The notes beneath the pieces are model-generated. The model had not been told where the DNA came from. It did not search any database and worked only from the letters and a program-made list of their open reading frames with translations. A DNA stretch of 64,000 bases, taken from the NCBI RefSeq assembly GCF_013114825.1, contig NZ_JAAVLX010000017.1, positions 1 through 64,000 on the forward strand, in the 5' to 3' direction. Origin of the DNA: Bradyrhizobium australiense (GTDB lineage: Bacteria; Pseudomonadota; Alphaproteobacteria; Rhizobiales; Xanthobacteraceae). Positions 17,513-24,659 of this stretch are shown here, piece after piece; the first letter of the stretch is position 1, and each line of letters begins with the position of its first letter. Both the position numbers and the translations under genes were made by a program.

Positions 17513-17751
17513 GTTGGATTCTCCAGAATTGATTGACCATTTGGTAACTTTTATAGCTTGCCAAATCGTTACCGGCCCAGACCTTACCGAAATTTTAGGA
17601 ACTCATCCGGACCGGTCTTGGCCGGTACGCGGCCATTCCCGGTTCCGGGTCCCCTAAAGCTGCCCTGCGGCATCGTTGCGGGGCCCGTTTGCGCCGGTCT
17701 GTTTCCCGACTAACATGGACAAACCGACCAGCCAGAAAGGCAGGGGCCACC

Positions 17752-18126
17752 ATGACCATCGAGAAATGCATCAACGAGTTTGATGTAGATGACGTCATTT
17801 TTGAGGAAGGCTCGACCGGGCGGGAACTGTTTGTCGTGCTCGACGGCAAGGTCGAGATCGCCAAGATGAACGGCGCCAGCAAGACGGTGATCGTCACGCT
17901 CGGCAAGGGCGAGTTCTTCGGCGAGATGGCGGTCATCGACGGCTCGTCCCGTTCGGCAACGGCCATTGCGGCCGCCCCTAACACCCGCGTGATGCGGATC
18001 AATCACGCCCGATTCGTGTACCTGGTGAGCCAGCAGCCTGCCTTTGCGCTGATGATCATGGATGCGCTCAGCAAGCGCCTACGGGCGTCCAACACGGTGG
18101 CTTTCAGAGCCGCGGGCGGTTCATGA
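17752..18126 (+). CDS. Cyclic-nucleotide-binding domain protein (stand-alone)
   Basis: A 124-residue protein that is almost only a cNMP-binding beta-barrel. The phosphate-binding cassette is present (FFGEMAVIDGSSRSATAIA), with the Glu and Arg that hold the ribose and phosphate of cAMP or cGMP. No helix-turn-helix follows, so it is not a CRP-type transcription factor; it probably acts through protein contact. Its TGA overlaps the ATG of the next gene (ATGA), so the two are translationally coupled and probably work together. CAGGGG precedes the chosen ATG. Confidence 0.9.
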   Translation: MTIEKCINEFDVDDVIFEEGSTGRELFVVLDGKVEIAKMNGASKTVIVTLGKGEFFGEMAVIDGSSRSATAIAAAPNTRVMRINHARFVYLVSQQPAFALMIMDALSKRLRASNTVAFRAAGGS

Positions 18127-18935
18127 GCGAGCGCAGACCAAGCCCGTTCAAAACGCTGCTCGACAGCGACGTCTGCACGCTGATCCAGGCCGCCGAGGAT
18201 GTTTATCAGGTACGATTCAAGAACCGCGCGGCGAACGCCTATCTGGTGCGCGGCAGCTCGCGCACCATCCTGATCGATGTCGGATTATCCTCGAACTACC
18301 CGCATCTCCTGACGTCTCTCAACCATATCGGGGTGAAGCCCGACGATATCGACATGGTGGTGCTGAGCCACGAGCATCTCGACCACATCGGCGCGGCCTA
18401 TCATTTCCATGGCCGCGCCTTCATCGCCGCGCACAGGCTCGCCGCCAACAAGATCATGCTGCGCGACGACTTCTCGATGCTGCGCAAGATGTTTAACGAG
18501 CCGAACGTGCCGATCAATATCGATCTCTGGCTCGAAGAAGGCAATCTGATCGATCTCGGCAATTTCCGCCTCACCGTGATGTACACGCCCGGTCACACCT
18601 CGGCCTGCATCACGCTGTTCGACCCGGACAAGGGACTGTTATTCGCCTCCGATACGCTAATGCCCGGCGGCGTCATGGGCGGCGTGTTCGGCTCCGGCAG
18701 CATTGCCGACTATATTCAGTCGCTGGAGCGGCTGAAGGGCCTGAACTCAAAGATCCTGCTGTCGGGCCATGGGCGGCTGTCCGACACGCCGCAAGAGGAC
18801 GTGCGGATTGCGATCCAGCGCTCGCACGGATTGTTGTCGGACACCGCGCAATTGTTCGACGCGCTGGATGCGCGGGCGAATTTCGAGCCGATCATGCAAT
18901 CGGTGCGCGACCTCAACAAGCTCGACGACAGCTAG
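18123..18935 (+). CDS. Metallo-beta-lactamase-fold hydrolase
   Basis: A 270-residue MBL-fold enzyme with a full di-metal site: H83, H85, D87 and H88 (SHEHLDHIG), H158 (TPGHTSA), D177 (FASDTL) and H216 (SGHGR). The fold covers thioester hydrolases, lactonases and phosphodiesterases. The sequence alone does not choose among them, though the glyoxalase-II-like spacing suits a thioester or ester. Four-base overlap with the cyclic-nucleotide-binding gene suggests the nucleotide-bound partner controls this enzyme. A rough terminator hairpin follows. Confidence 0.92.
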   Translation: MSERRPSPFKTLLDSDVCTLIQAAEDVYQVRFKNRAANAYLVRGSSRTILIDVGLSSNYPHLLTSLNHIGVKPDDIDMVVLSHEHLDHIGAAYHFHGRAFIAAHRLAANKIMLRDDFSMLRKMFNEPNVPINIDLWLEEGNLIDLGNFRLTVMYTPGHTSACITLFDPDKGLLFASDTLMPGGVMGGVFGSGSIADYIQSLERLKGLNSKILLSGHGRLSDTPQEDVRIAIQRSHGLLSDTAQLFDALDARANFEPIMQSVRDLNKLDDS

Positions 18936-18943
18936 GCAAGAAA

Positions 18944-18973
18944 AAGGCCGGCGGGCGTTACGCCGCCGACCTT
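18944..18973 (+). terminator. Hairpin after the MBL hydrolase gene
   Basis: Imperfect stem AAGGCCGGCGGGCG / CGCCGCCGACCTT with a 3-base loop, 9 bases past the stop. Only a short T-rich run (TTGTCTT) follows. Confidence 0.6.
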
Positions 18974-19165
18974 GTCTTGCAACTGCCGGCTCGCGGGTCC
19001 GGTTCCGTTGCTTTGCATTCCCGCTTGCTACGTCTACCTTGCTCTGTAACACCCAGTGCCGGCTGATGCCATTGCATGCAGGTATGGCCAAACCGTCCCG
19101 AGGTAGGTTCACACTATGGAAACGGATTGAGCCGACTATCCATTGGTTTAGGGTGGTGGTGCAAG

Positions 19166-19663
19166 TTACAGCACCACCGGCGCATCCGGCAGCTCATTCG
19201 ACCCGCCGGTACCCTTGGGAAAATGCGTCGCGAGTTGGCGCGACACTGCCTCGACGCCCTTGATCACGCCGCGTTCGAAATCCCCTGCCCTGAAATCAGT
19301 TTCCATGTCGCCGCAGATCTTCTCCCAGCCAGCCGCGCCGACCTTGGCGTTGATGCCGCGGTCGGCGACGATCTCGACGTCGCGATCTGCGAGCAGGAGA
19401 TAGATCAGCACGCCATTGTTGTGCGCCGTGTCCCAGATGCGGAGCCGGGAGAAGACGTCCAATGCCCGCTCCCGCGCCGGCTGGTTGCGGAACAGGGGTG
19501 CGCCGTCGAGCGCGCCTTCGACGACGAAGCGGACCTGTCCGGAATGGGTGGCCTCGCCAGCCTTGATCGCCTGTTCGATCCGCGCCAGCGTCGCCGGCGG
19601 AAAGATGCGCCGGAGCCGCCAGCGGTGTTCGAGAAGGTGCCTGCCGATGCGCCTGATGCTCAT
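19166..19663 (-). CDS. TPM-domain protein, short paralogue
   Basis: A 165-residue protein with a TPM (TLP18.3/Psb32/MOLO-1-type) fold: ARIEQAIKAGEATHSGQVRFVVEG near the start, RERALDVFSRLRIWDT, and ADRDVEIVADRGINAKVG. It has no signal peptide, so it may be cytosolic or held at the membrane by its neighbour. It is the last gene of a lemA-TPM-TPM cluster. Its ATG is separated from the upstream stop by one base, so it is translationally coupled. I start it at 19663; the upstream Ala-rich in-frame extension is a shadow of the neighbouring gene. A hairpin (GGTGGTGC / GCACCACC) spans its stop codon. Confidence 0.85.
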   Translation of the reverse strand: MSIRRIGRHLLEHRWRLRRIFPPATLARIEQAIKAGEATHSGQVRFVVEGALDGAPLFRNQPARERALDVFSRLRIWDTAHNNGVLIYLLLADRDVEIVADRGINAKVGAAGWEKICGDMETDFRAGDFERGVIKGVEAVSRQLATHFPKGTGGSNELPDAPVVL

Positions 19664-19664
19664 G

Positions 19665-20558
19665 CTACCAGCTCCCCGATGCGCCGCCGCCGCCAAAGCT
19701 GCCACCGCCGCCGCTGAAACTGCCGCTGTCGCTCGAACTGCTGCTGCCACCGCCCCAGCTGCTGCCGCCGCTTGACCAGCTTCCTCCCGTGCCGCGTCGG
19801 CCGCCGGACGGCATCAGATCGATGAATGCCGCGATCAGGAAGGCGAGCACGCCGACGGCCAAAGCCGCCCCGATGTCGCCGACGAAGAGCCAGGCGAGAA
19901 ATCCGACGAAGCCGCCGGCTGCGGCCGAGCCGACGAGACGGCCGAGCGCAGCCCGCAGCGCGCCGCCGACAATGAACACGAAACCGAGGATGAGCGGATT
20001 GAAGGGATCGATATTGCCGAGCAGGCCAGTATCTTGCCAGTGCGGCGGCTCCGGCTCCGGCAGCTTCTCGCCATTGACGACGCCGATCATCCTGACAACG
20101 CCGGCCGAAACGCCGCCGGCGAAATCGCCGCTCTTGAATTTCGGCGTGATGTCCTCGTCGATGATGCGCTTGGTGGTGGCGTCGGTCAGCGCGCCCTCAA
20201 GGCCGTAGCCGACCTCGATCCGCAAGCGGCGATCGTTCTTGGCGATCACGAGCAGCGCTCCGTCGTCGACCTTCTTGCGGCCGATTTTCCACGCCTCGGC
20301 AACGCGCAGCGCGAATGGCTCGATGGCCTCGCCGTCCGTCGTCGGTACGATCAGCACCGCGATCTGGCTGCCCTTTCGCGTCTCGAGATCCTTCAGCCGC
20401 TGCGTCAGTGACGCGACGTCGCCGGCAGCGAGCGTGCCAGTCTGATCGACGACGCGCCCGCTCAAGGGCGGCACCGCGACGAGCGCAACGGCTGAAGCAG
20501 CCCAGCACAGCAGCAGCGCAAGAACGGTGACTCTTGCAGCGTTCATCGCAGGGGCCAT
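19665..20558 (-). CDS. TPM-domain membrane protein, YgcG type
   Basis: A 297-residue exported membrane protein. Signal peptide at about 1-28. TPM domain at about 30-165 (SGRVVDQTGTLAAGDVASL; LLVIAKNDRRLRIEVGYGLEG; RIIDEDITPKFKSGDFAGG). Two or three membrane helices lie at about 190-248. The tail is Gly/Ser-rich with repeats of GGGGSFGGGGASG. This is the standard YgcG architecture, usually found beside lemA. The pair is conserved in many bacteria but its job is still poorly defined; envelope quality control is a common guess. An ATG four codons downstream (20546) is an equal start candidate. Confidence 0.9.
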   Translation of the reverse strand: MAPAMNAARVTVLALLLCWAASAVALVAVPPLSGRVVDQTGTLAAGDVASLTQRLKDLETRKGSQIAVLIVPTTDGEAIEPFALRVAEAWKIGRKKVDDGALLVIAKNDRRLRIEVGYGLEGALTDATTKRIIDEDITPKFKSGDFAGGVSAGVVRMIGVVNGEKLPEPEPPHWQDTGLLGNIDPFNPLILGFVFIVGGALRAALGRLVGSAAAGGFVGFLAWLFVGDIGAALAVGVLAFLIAAFIDLMPSGGRRGTGGSWSSGGSSWGGGSSSSSDSGSFSGGGGSFGGGGASGSW

Positions 20559-20566
20559 TTCAGCCG

Positions 20567-21175
20567 CTACTTGGCGGGCGCCGGCGTCGGGTTGAAGTCC
20601 ACCTTCGGCGCCGTCGAGATCGCCTTCTCGTTCTCGACCGTGAAATTCGGCTTCTCCTTGTAGCCGAACGCCATCGCCGTCAGATTGTTCGGGAAGGTGC
20701 GGATGCCGACGTTATAGTCCTGCACCGCCTTGATGTAGCGGTTGCGCGCCACCGTGATGCGGTTTTCGGTGCCTTCGAGCTGCGCCATCAGGTCGCGAAA
20801 CAGCGCATCGGATTTGAGCTGCGGGTAGTTTTCGGTCACGACCAACAGCCGCGACAGCGCGCTCGTGAGTTCGCCCTGGGCCTGCTGGAATTTCTGGAAG
20901 GCCGTGGGATCGTTCAACACTTCCGGCGTCGCCTGGACGCTGCCGACCTTGGCGCGAGCGTTGGTGACGCCGAGCAGCACGTCCTTTTCCTGCTGCGCAA
21001 AGCCTTTTACCGAATTGACGAGGTTGGGCACCAGATCGGCCCGGCGCTGATACTGGTTGACCACTTCCGACCAGCCCGATTTGACCTGCTCGTCATTGGT
21101 CTGGATCGCGTTGTAGCCGCAATTGGTCAGGCTCAGGCACGACAGCGCCGCCAGCACGGCCCAAAATCTGCGCAT
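20567..21175 (-). CDS. lemA: LemA family lipoprotein
   Basis: A 202-residue LemA protein. The N-terminus carries a lipoprotein signal with lipobox LTNCG (Cys about 19), so it is probably anchored by lipid facing the periplasm. The LemA core follows: SGWSEVVNQYQRRADLVPNLV, then long helices with EVLNDPTAFQKFQQAQ and the typical NYPQLKSDALFRDLMAQLEG and RNRYIKAVQDYN. Start set at ATG 21175 because GGGAG lies 8 bases upstream. It is the first gene of the lemA-TPM-TPM operon, with 8 bases between it and the next gene. It is divergent from the enoyl-CoA hydratase gene. Confidence 0.93.
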   Translation of the reverse strand: MRRFWAVLAALSCLSLTNCGYNAIQTNDEQVKSGWSEVVNQYQRRADLVPNLVNSVKGFAQQEKDVLLGVTNARAKVGSVQATPEVLNDPTAFQKFQQAQGELTSALSRLLVVTENYPQLKSDALFRDLMAQLEGTENRITVARNRYIKAVQDYNVGIRTFPNNLTAMAFGYKEKPNFTVENEKAISTAPKVDFNPTPAPAK

Positions 21176-21336
21176 CGAAAATCTCCCGTTATTATTCCGG
21201 CTCACGGTATCAGAATGGTGACATCAGGTAAGCATCCAAAGCCGGGTCTCGTTCCATTTCGCAGCCAATGGCACTTGCGTATCATTTTCCGAAATAACAA
21301 CATGGCCGAACAAGAATAAGGAAACGCGAGGGCGCC

Positions 21337-22176
21337 ATGGAGTTCGAGACCATCGTCGTGGAGCGGCCGGAGCCGCGCATCGCGCGCATCGTGATGAACC
21401 GGCCCGAGGCGCGCAACGCGCAGAACCTGCAGATGACCTATGACCTCAACGCCGCCTTCGATCAGGCGGTGCAGGACGACGCGGTCAAGGTCATCGTTCT
21501 TGCCGGCAACGGTCCGCATTTTTCGTCCGGGCATGATTTGCGGCCCGGGCCTAAGAACACTGCCGGTGTAGATTTTCCGCCGGTCGGAAATTGGGGCGGG
21601 TTCGCCGAACCCAACGCCCATGGCCGCTTTGCACGCGAGCAGGAAATCTATCTGCAGATCACGCGGCGCTGGCGCAATCTCGCCAAACCGACGATTGCGG
21701 AAGTGCACGGCAAGTGCATCGCCGGTGGCCTGATGCTGGCCTGGGCCTGCGATCTCATTGTCGCAAGCAGTGATGCCGAGTTCTGCGATCCCGTCGTGAC
21801 CATGGGCGTCTGCGGTGTCGAATGGTTCGTGCATCCCTGGGAGCTCGGCCCGCGCAAGGCCAAGGAATTGCTGTTCACGGCCGATGTCTGGAGCGCGGAG
21901 GAAGCGCACCGGCTCGGCATGGTCAATCACGTGGTGCCACGGGACGAGCTTTCCTCATTCGTGATGAAGCTTGCTGAAAGGATCGCAGCAAAACCCTCCT
22001 TCGCGCTGAAACTGACCAAGGAAGCCGTTAATCGTTCGGTCGACGTGATGGGACAGCCTGCAGCTATCGAACAGGCATTCGCGCTGCATCAGCTCTGCCA
22101 CGCGCATAATCTGCAGGAATTCGGAATGATCGTGGATCCCGCGGGGCTCCATCCCTCCGTCCGGAAACCGGCATAG
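21337..22176 (+). CDS. Enoyl-CoA hydratase/isomerase family protein
   Basis: A 279-residue crotonase-fold enzyme acting on acyl-CoA thioesters. The oxyanion-hole segments FSSGHDL (62-68) and GKCIAGGLML are present. The usual catalytic glutamates are not obvious: the loop reads VTMGVCGVEWFVHPWELG, so the reaction may not be simple hydration. Length is normal. It heads a plus-strand set with two acyl-CoA dehydrogenase genes (gaps of 31 and 14 bases), pointing to a beta-oxidation-like or branched-acid pathway. Confidence 0.9.
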   Translation: MEFETIVVERPEPRIARIVMNRPEARNAQNLQMTYDLNAAFDQAVQDDAVKVIVLAGNGPHFSSGHDLRPGPKNTAGVDFPPVGNWGGFAEPNAHGRFAREQEIYLQITRRWRNLAKPTIAEVHGKCIAGGLMLAWACDLIVASSDAEFCDPVVTMGVCGVEWFVHPWELGPRKAKELLFTADVWSAEEAHRLGMVNHVVPRDELSSFVMKLAERIAAKPSFALKLTKEAVNRSVDVMGQPAAIEQAFALHQLCHAHNLQEFGMIVDPAGLHPSVRKPA

Positions 22177-22207
22177 ACCAGCTAAGAAAAAGGCAAAAGC
22201 AAATCCG

Positions 22208-23341
22208 ATGGACCTCACCCTGAGCGACGAGCAGCGATTGCTGCGCGAAAGTGCCGACCGCTTCGTCAATGAGACCTACACCGCCGATCACCGCCGAAAA
22301 ATCGCCAACGATCCGCTCGGCTTCAGCGCCGAAATCTGGAAACAGTTCGCCGATCTCGGCTGGCTCGCGTTGCCGATCCCCGAGGCGCATGGCGGACTAG
22401 GCGGCGGCGCGATCGAGATCGGAATCCTGATGGAGGCATTCGGACGCGGGCTCGTTTCTGAGCCTTACGTGTCCACAGTCGTAATCGGCGCATCGCTGAT
22501 AGCGGAATGCGGCACGGAAGCGCAGAGGCAGTTATTGCTGCCGAAAATTGCCGACGGTTCGCTGTATCTGGCGTTCGCGCATTCGGAGCGTCAGGCGCGC
22601 TTCGATCTCGCCGACGTTCGAACCATGGCGAAAAAGACGCCCGACGGTTGGCGCCTCGACGGACAAAAGACCGCCGTGCTCGACGGCAGCGCCGCCGGAC
22701 AGATCATCGTCTCGGCGCGCCTCGATGGCGGCAAGCTCGGTCTTTTCATGGTGCCGCGGGACGCTCCCGGCATTGACTCACGCGATTACCCGCGGCTCGG
22801 CGGGGGCCGGGCCTGCAACCTTGATCTCAACGGCGTGCAGCTTCCCGCCGATGCCCTGCTCGGCGACAGCAGCGATGTGCTGCCCGCAATCGAAACCGTG
22901 GTCGACCGCGCCATGGCTGCGCTCGGTGCCGAGGCCGTCGGCATCATGCAGACCCTGCTCGACCAGACACTGGAATACACCAAAATTCGAAAGCAGTTCG
23001 GCCGGCCACTGTCGGCCAATCAGGTGATCCGCCATCGCCTGGCCGACATGGCGATGCAGTGCGACGAAGCGCGTTCGATGGCGTTGCGCGCCGCGCTGAT
23101 GGCCGACGCCGAGCCGGTGGCGCGCAGTCGCGCCGCTTCGGGCGCGAAAGCCAAGATCGGAAAATGCGCGCGCTTCGTCGCCGAGCAATCGGTGCAGCTT
23201 CATGGCGCCATGGGCGTCACTGAAGAGCTAGACATCGGCTCTTACTTCAAGCGCTTGCTCGCCTTCGACACGCTGTTCGGCGGCAGCGCCTATCACTACC
23301 GCCGCCACGCCGCCTTGGGCGGCCGTGCCGTTCAGGCTTGA
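22208..23341 (+). CDS. Acyl-CoA dehydrogenase family protein (small-subunit-like)
   Basis: A 377-residue FAD flavoprotein of the acyl-CoA dehydrogenase family. Helical N-domain (EQRLLRESADRFVNE), shortened central beta domain and helical C-domain (YTKIRKQFGRPLSANQVIRHRLADM; VQLHGAMGVTEELDIGSYFKRL) are in order. The central domain lacks the common WITNG-type flavin motif and reads WRLDGQKTAVLDG, as in the less conserved member of paired ACADs. Such pairs form alpha2beta2 enzymes in steroid and branched-chain catabolism. Gap to the second ACAD gene is 14 bases, so a heteromer is plausible. Confidence 0.9.
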   Translation: MDLTLSDEQRLLRESADRFVNETYTADHRRKIANDPLGFSAEIWKQFADLGWLALPIPEAHGGLGGGAIEIGILMEAFGRGLVSEPYVSTVVIGASLIAECGTEAQRQLLLPKIADGSLYLAFAHSERQARFDLADVRTMAKKTPDGWRLDGQKTAVLDGSAAGQIIVSARLDGGKLGLFMVPRDAPGIDSRDYPRLGGGRACNLDLNGVQLPADALLGDSSDVLPAIETVVDRAMAALGAEAVGIMQTLLDQTLEYTKIRKQFGRPLSANQVIRHRLADMAMQCDEARSMALRAALMADAEPVARSRAASGAKAKIGKCARFVAEQSVQLHGAMGVTEELDIGSYFKRLLAFDTLFGGSAYHYRRHAALGGRAVQA

Positions 23342-23355
23342 AAGGGAACATACCC

Positions 23356-24552
23356 ATGGATCTCACCTTCAATGCCGAAGAACGCGCCTTCGAGAGGGAG
23401 GTTCGCAACTTCATCGCGACAAACCTCACGCCGGAAATGAAGCGCGCCACCGCGCTGACGCCCTCGGTGTTCTCCGAACCCGACATCGGCATGGCCTGGC
23501 AGCGCGCGTTGCACAGGAAAGGCTGGGGGGCGCCGGGTTGGCCGGTGGACCATGGCGGACCGGACTGGACCCCGGCGCAGCGCTGGATTTTTGAGACCGA
23601 ATGTGCGCGCGCCGGCGTGCCGAATGTGAACGTCATGGGCGTCAAGATGGTCGGCCCGGTCATCATCGGCTTCGGCTCGCCCGAACAGAAGAATTTTTAT
23701 CTGCCGCGGATTCTCTCCGGTGAGGACTACTGGTGCCAGGGCTATTCCGAACCGGGCTCCGGCTCCGACCTTGCCTCGCTGAAAACCCGCGCCGTGCGCG
23801 ACGGCGACGACTACGTCATCAACGGCACCAAGATCTGGACCACGCACGCCCATCACGCCAACCGGATGTTCGCGCTGGTGCGCACCAACGAGACCGAGCG
23901 GCAGCAGGACGGCATCTCCTTCATCCTGATCGACATGAAGACGCCGGGTATCACCACAAGGCCGATCCTGACCATCGGCGGCGACCATGAGGTCAACCAG
24001 GTGTTCTTTGACGACGTGCGCGTCCCCGTCGCCAACCGGGTCGGCGAGGAAGGCAAGGGCTGGACCTACGGCAAATATCTGCTCGAATTCGAGCGCGGCT
24101 CCGGCATCGCCTCGGCCAAGCTGCGCGACGCGCTGAAGACGATTTCCGATCTCGCCGAATCCGAAGCCACCGGCCGCGCCATCGACGATCCCGATATCGC
24201 GGTACGGATGTCGGAGATCGAGGTCGATATTGACGCGCTCGAGATGACGGAACTGCGCGTGCTCTCTGCGCTGCAGACCGGACAAAATCCCGGCGCAGTC
24301 TCATCGCTCTTAAAACTGCGCGTCAGCGAAATCCGCCAGGCAGTGACGCGGCTCGGCGTCGACGTGATCGGCAATGACGGGCTCTATGTCGAGCCGATGC
24401 GGCCGCTGTATCGGCTCAACGAGGCGCCGGGAATCCCCGAGGAATTGCTGCCGGTGGTGCCGGAGTATCTCAACGGCAGGGCGTATACGATCTTCGGCGG
24501 CTCGTCGGAGATCCAACGGGACATCGTCGCGAAGATGGTGCTGGGGCTGTGA
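23356..24552 (+). CDS. Acyl-CoA dehydrogenase (second of pair)
   Basis: A 398-residue acyl-CoA dehydrogenase with a full FAD site: CQGYSEPGSGSDLASL, VINGTKIWTTHAHHANRMF and the C-terminal GRAYTIFGGSSEIQRDIVAKMVLG. It oxidises an acyl-CoA to the enoyl-CoA and passes electrons to ETF. Start at ATG 23356, 14 bases past the previous stop. Together with the preceding crotonase and partner ACAD it looks like one operon for an unknown acyl-CoA. A REP-like palindrome follows. Confidence 0.93.
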   Translation: MDLTFNAEERAFEREVRNFIATNLTPEMKRATALTPSVFSEPDIGMAWQRALHRKGWGAPGWPVDHGGPDWTPAQRWIFETECARAGVPNVNVMGVKMVGPVIIGFGSPEQKNFYLPRILSGEDYWCQGYSEPGSGSDLASLKTRAVRDGDDYVINGTKIWTTHAHHANRMFALVRTNETERQQDGISFILIDMKTPGITTRPILTIGGDHEVNQVFFDDVRVPVANRVGEEGKGWTYGKYLLEFERGSGIASAKLRDALKTISDLAESEATGRAIDDPDIAVRMSEIEVDIDALEMTELRVLSALQTGQNPGAVSSLLKLRVSEIRQAVTRLGVDVIGNDGLYVEPMRPLYRLNEAPGIPEELLPVVPEYLNGRAYTIFGGSSEIQRDIVAKMVLGL

Positions 24553-24556
24553 TTGC

Positions 24557-24642
24557 CGTCGTTCCGGGGCGATGCGAAGCATCGAACCTCAGGTGCGCAA
24601 TTGCGCACCATAGTTCGTGCTAACACGCGCCCCGGAATGACG
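24557..24642. repeat. REP-like palindromic element
   Basis: Outer arms CGTCGTTCCGGGGCG (24557-24571) and CGCCCCGGAATGACG (24628-24642) pair with one mismatch; inside is the palindrome GGTGCGCAATTGCGCACC. It sits between two convergent genes and may serve as a two-way terminator or mRNA stabiliser. Confidence 0.8.
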
Positions 24643-24659
24643 AACTGAAAGAGCGCGCC

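Noticed and set aside
15761..17536. 591-codon plus-strand frame across two minus-strand genes and a terminator
   Set aside because: Crosses a strong intrinsic terminator and two better-supported genes; composition is Arg/His-rich.
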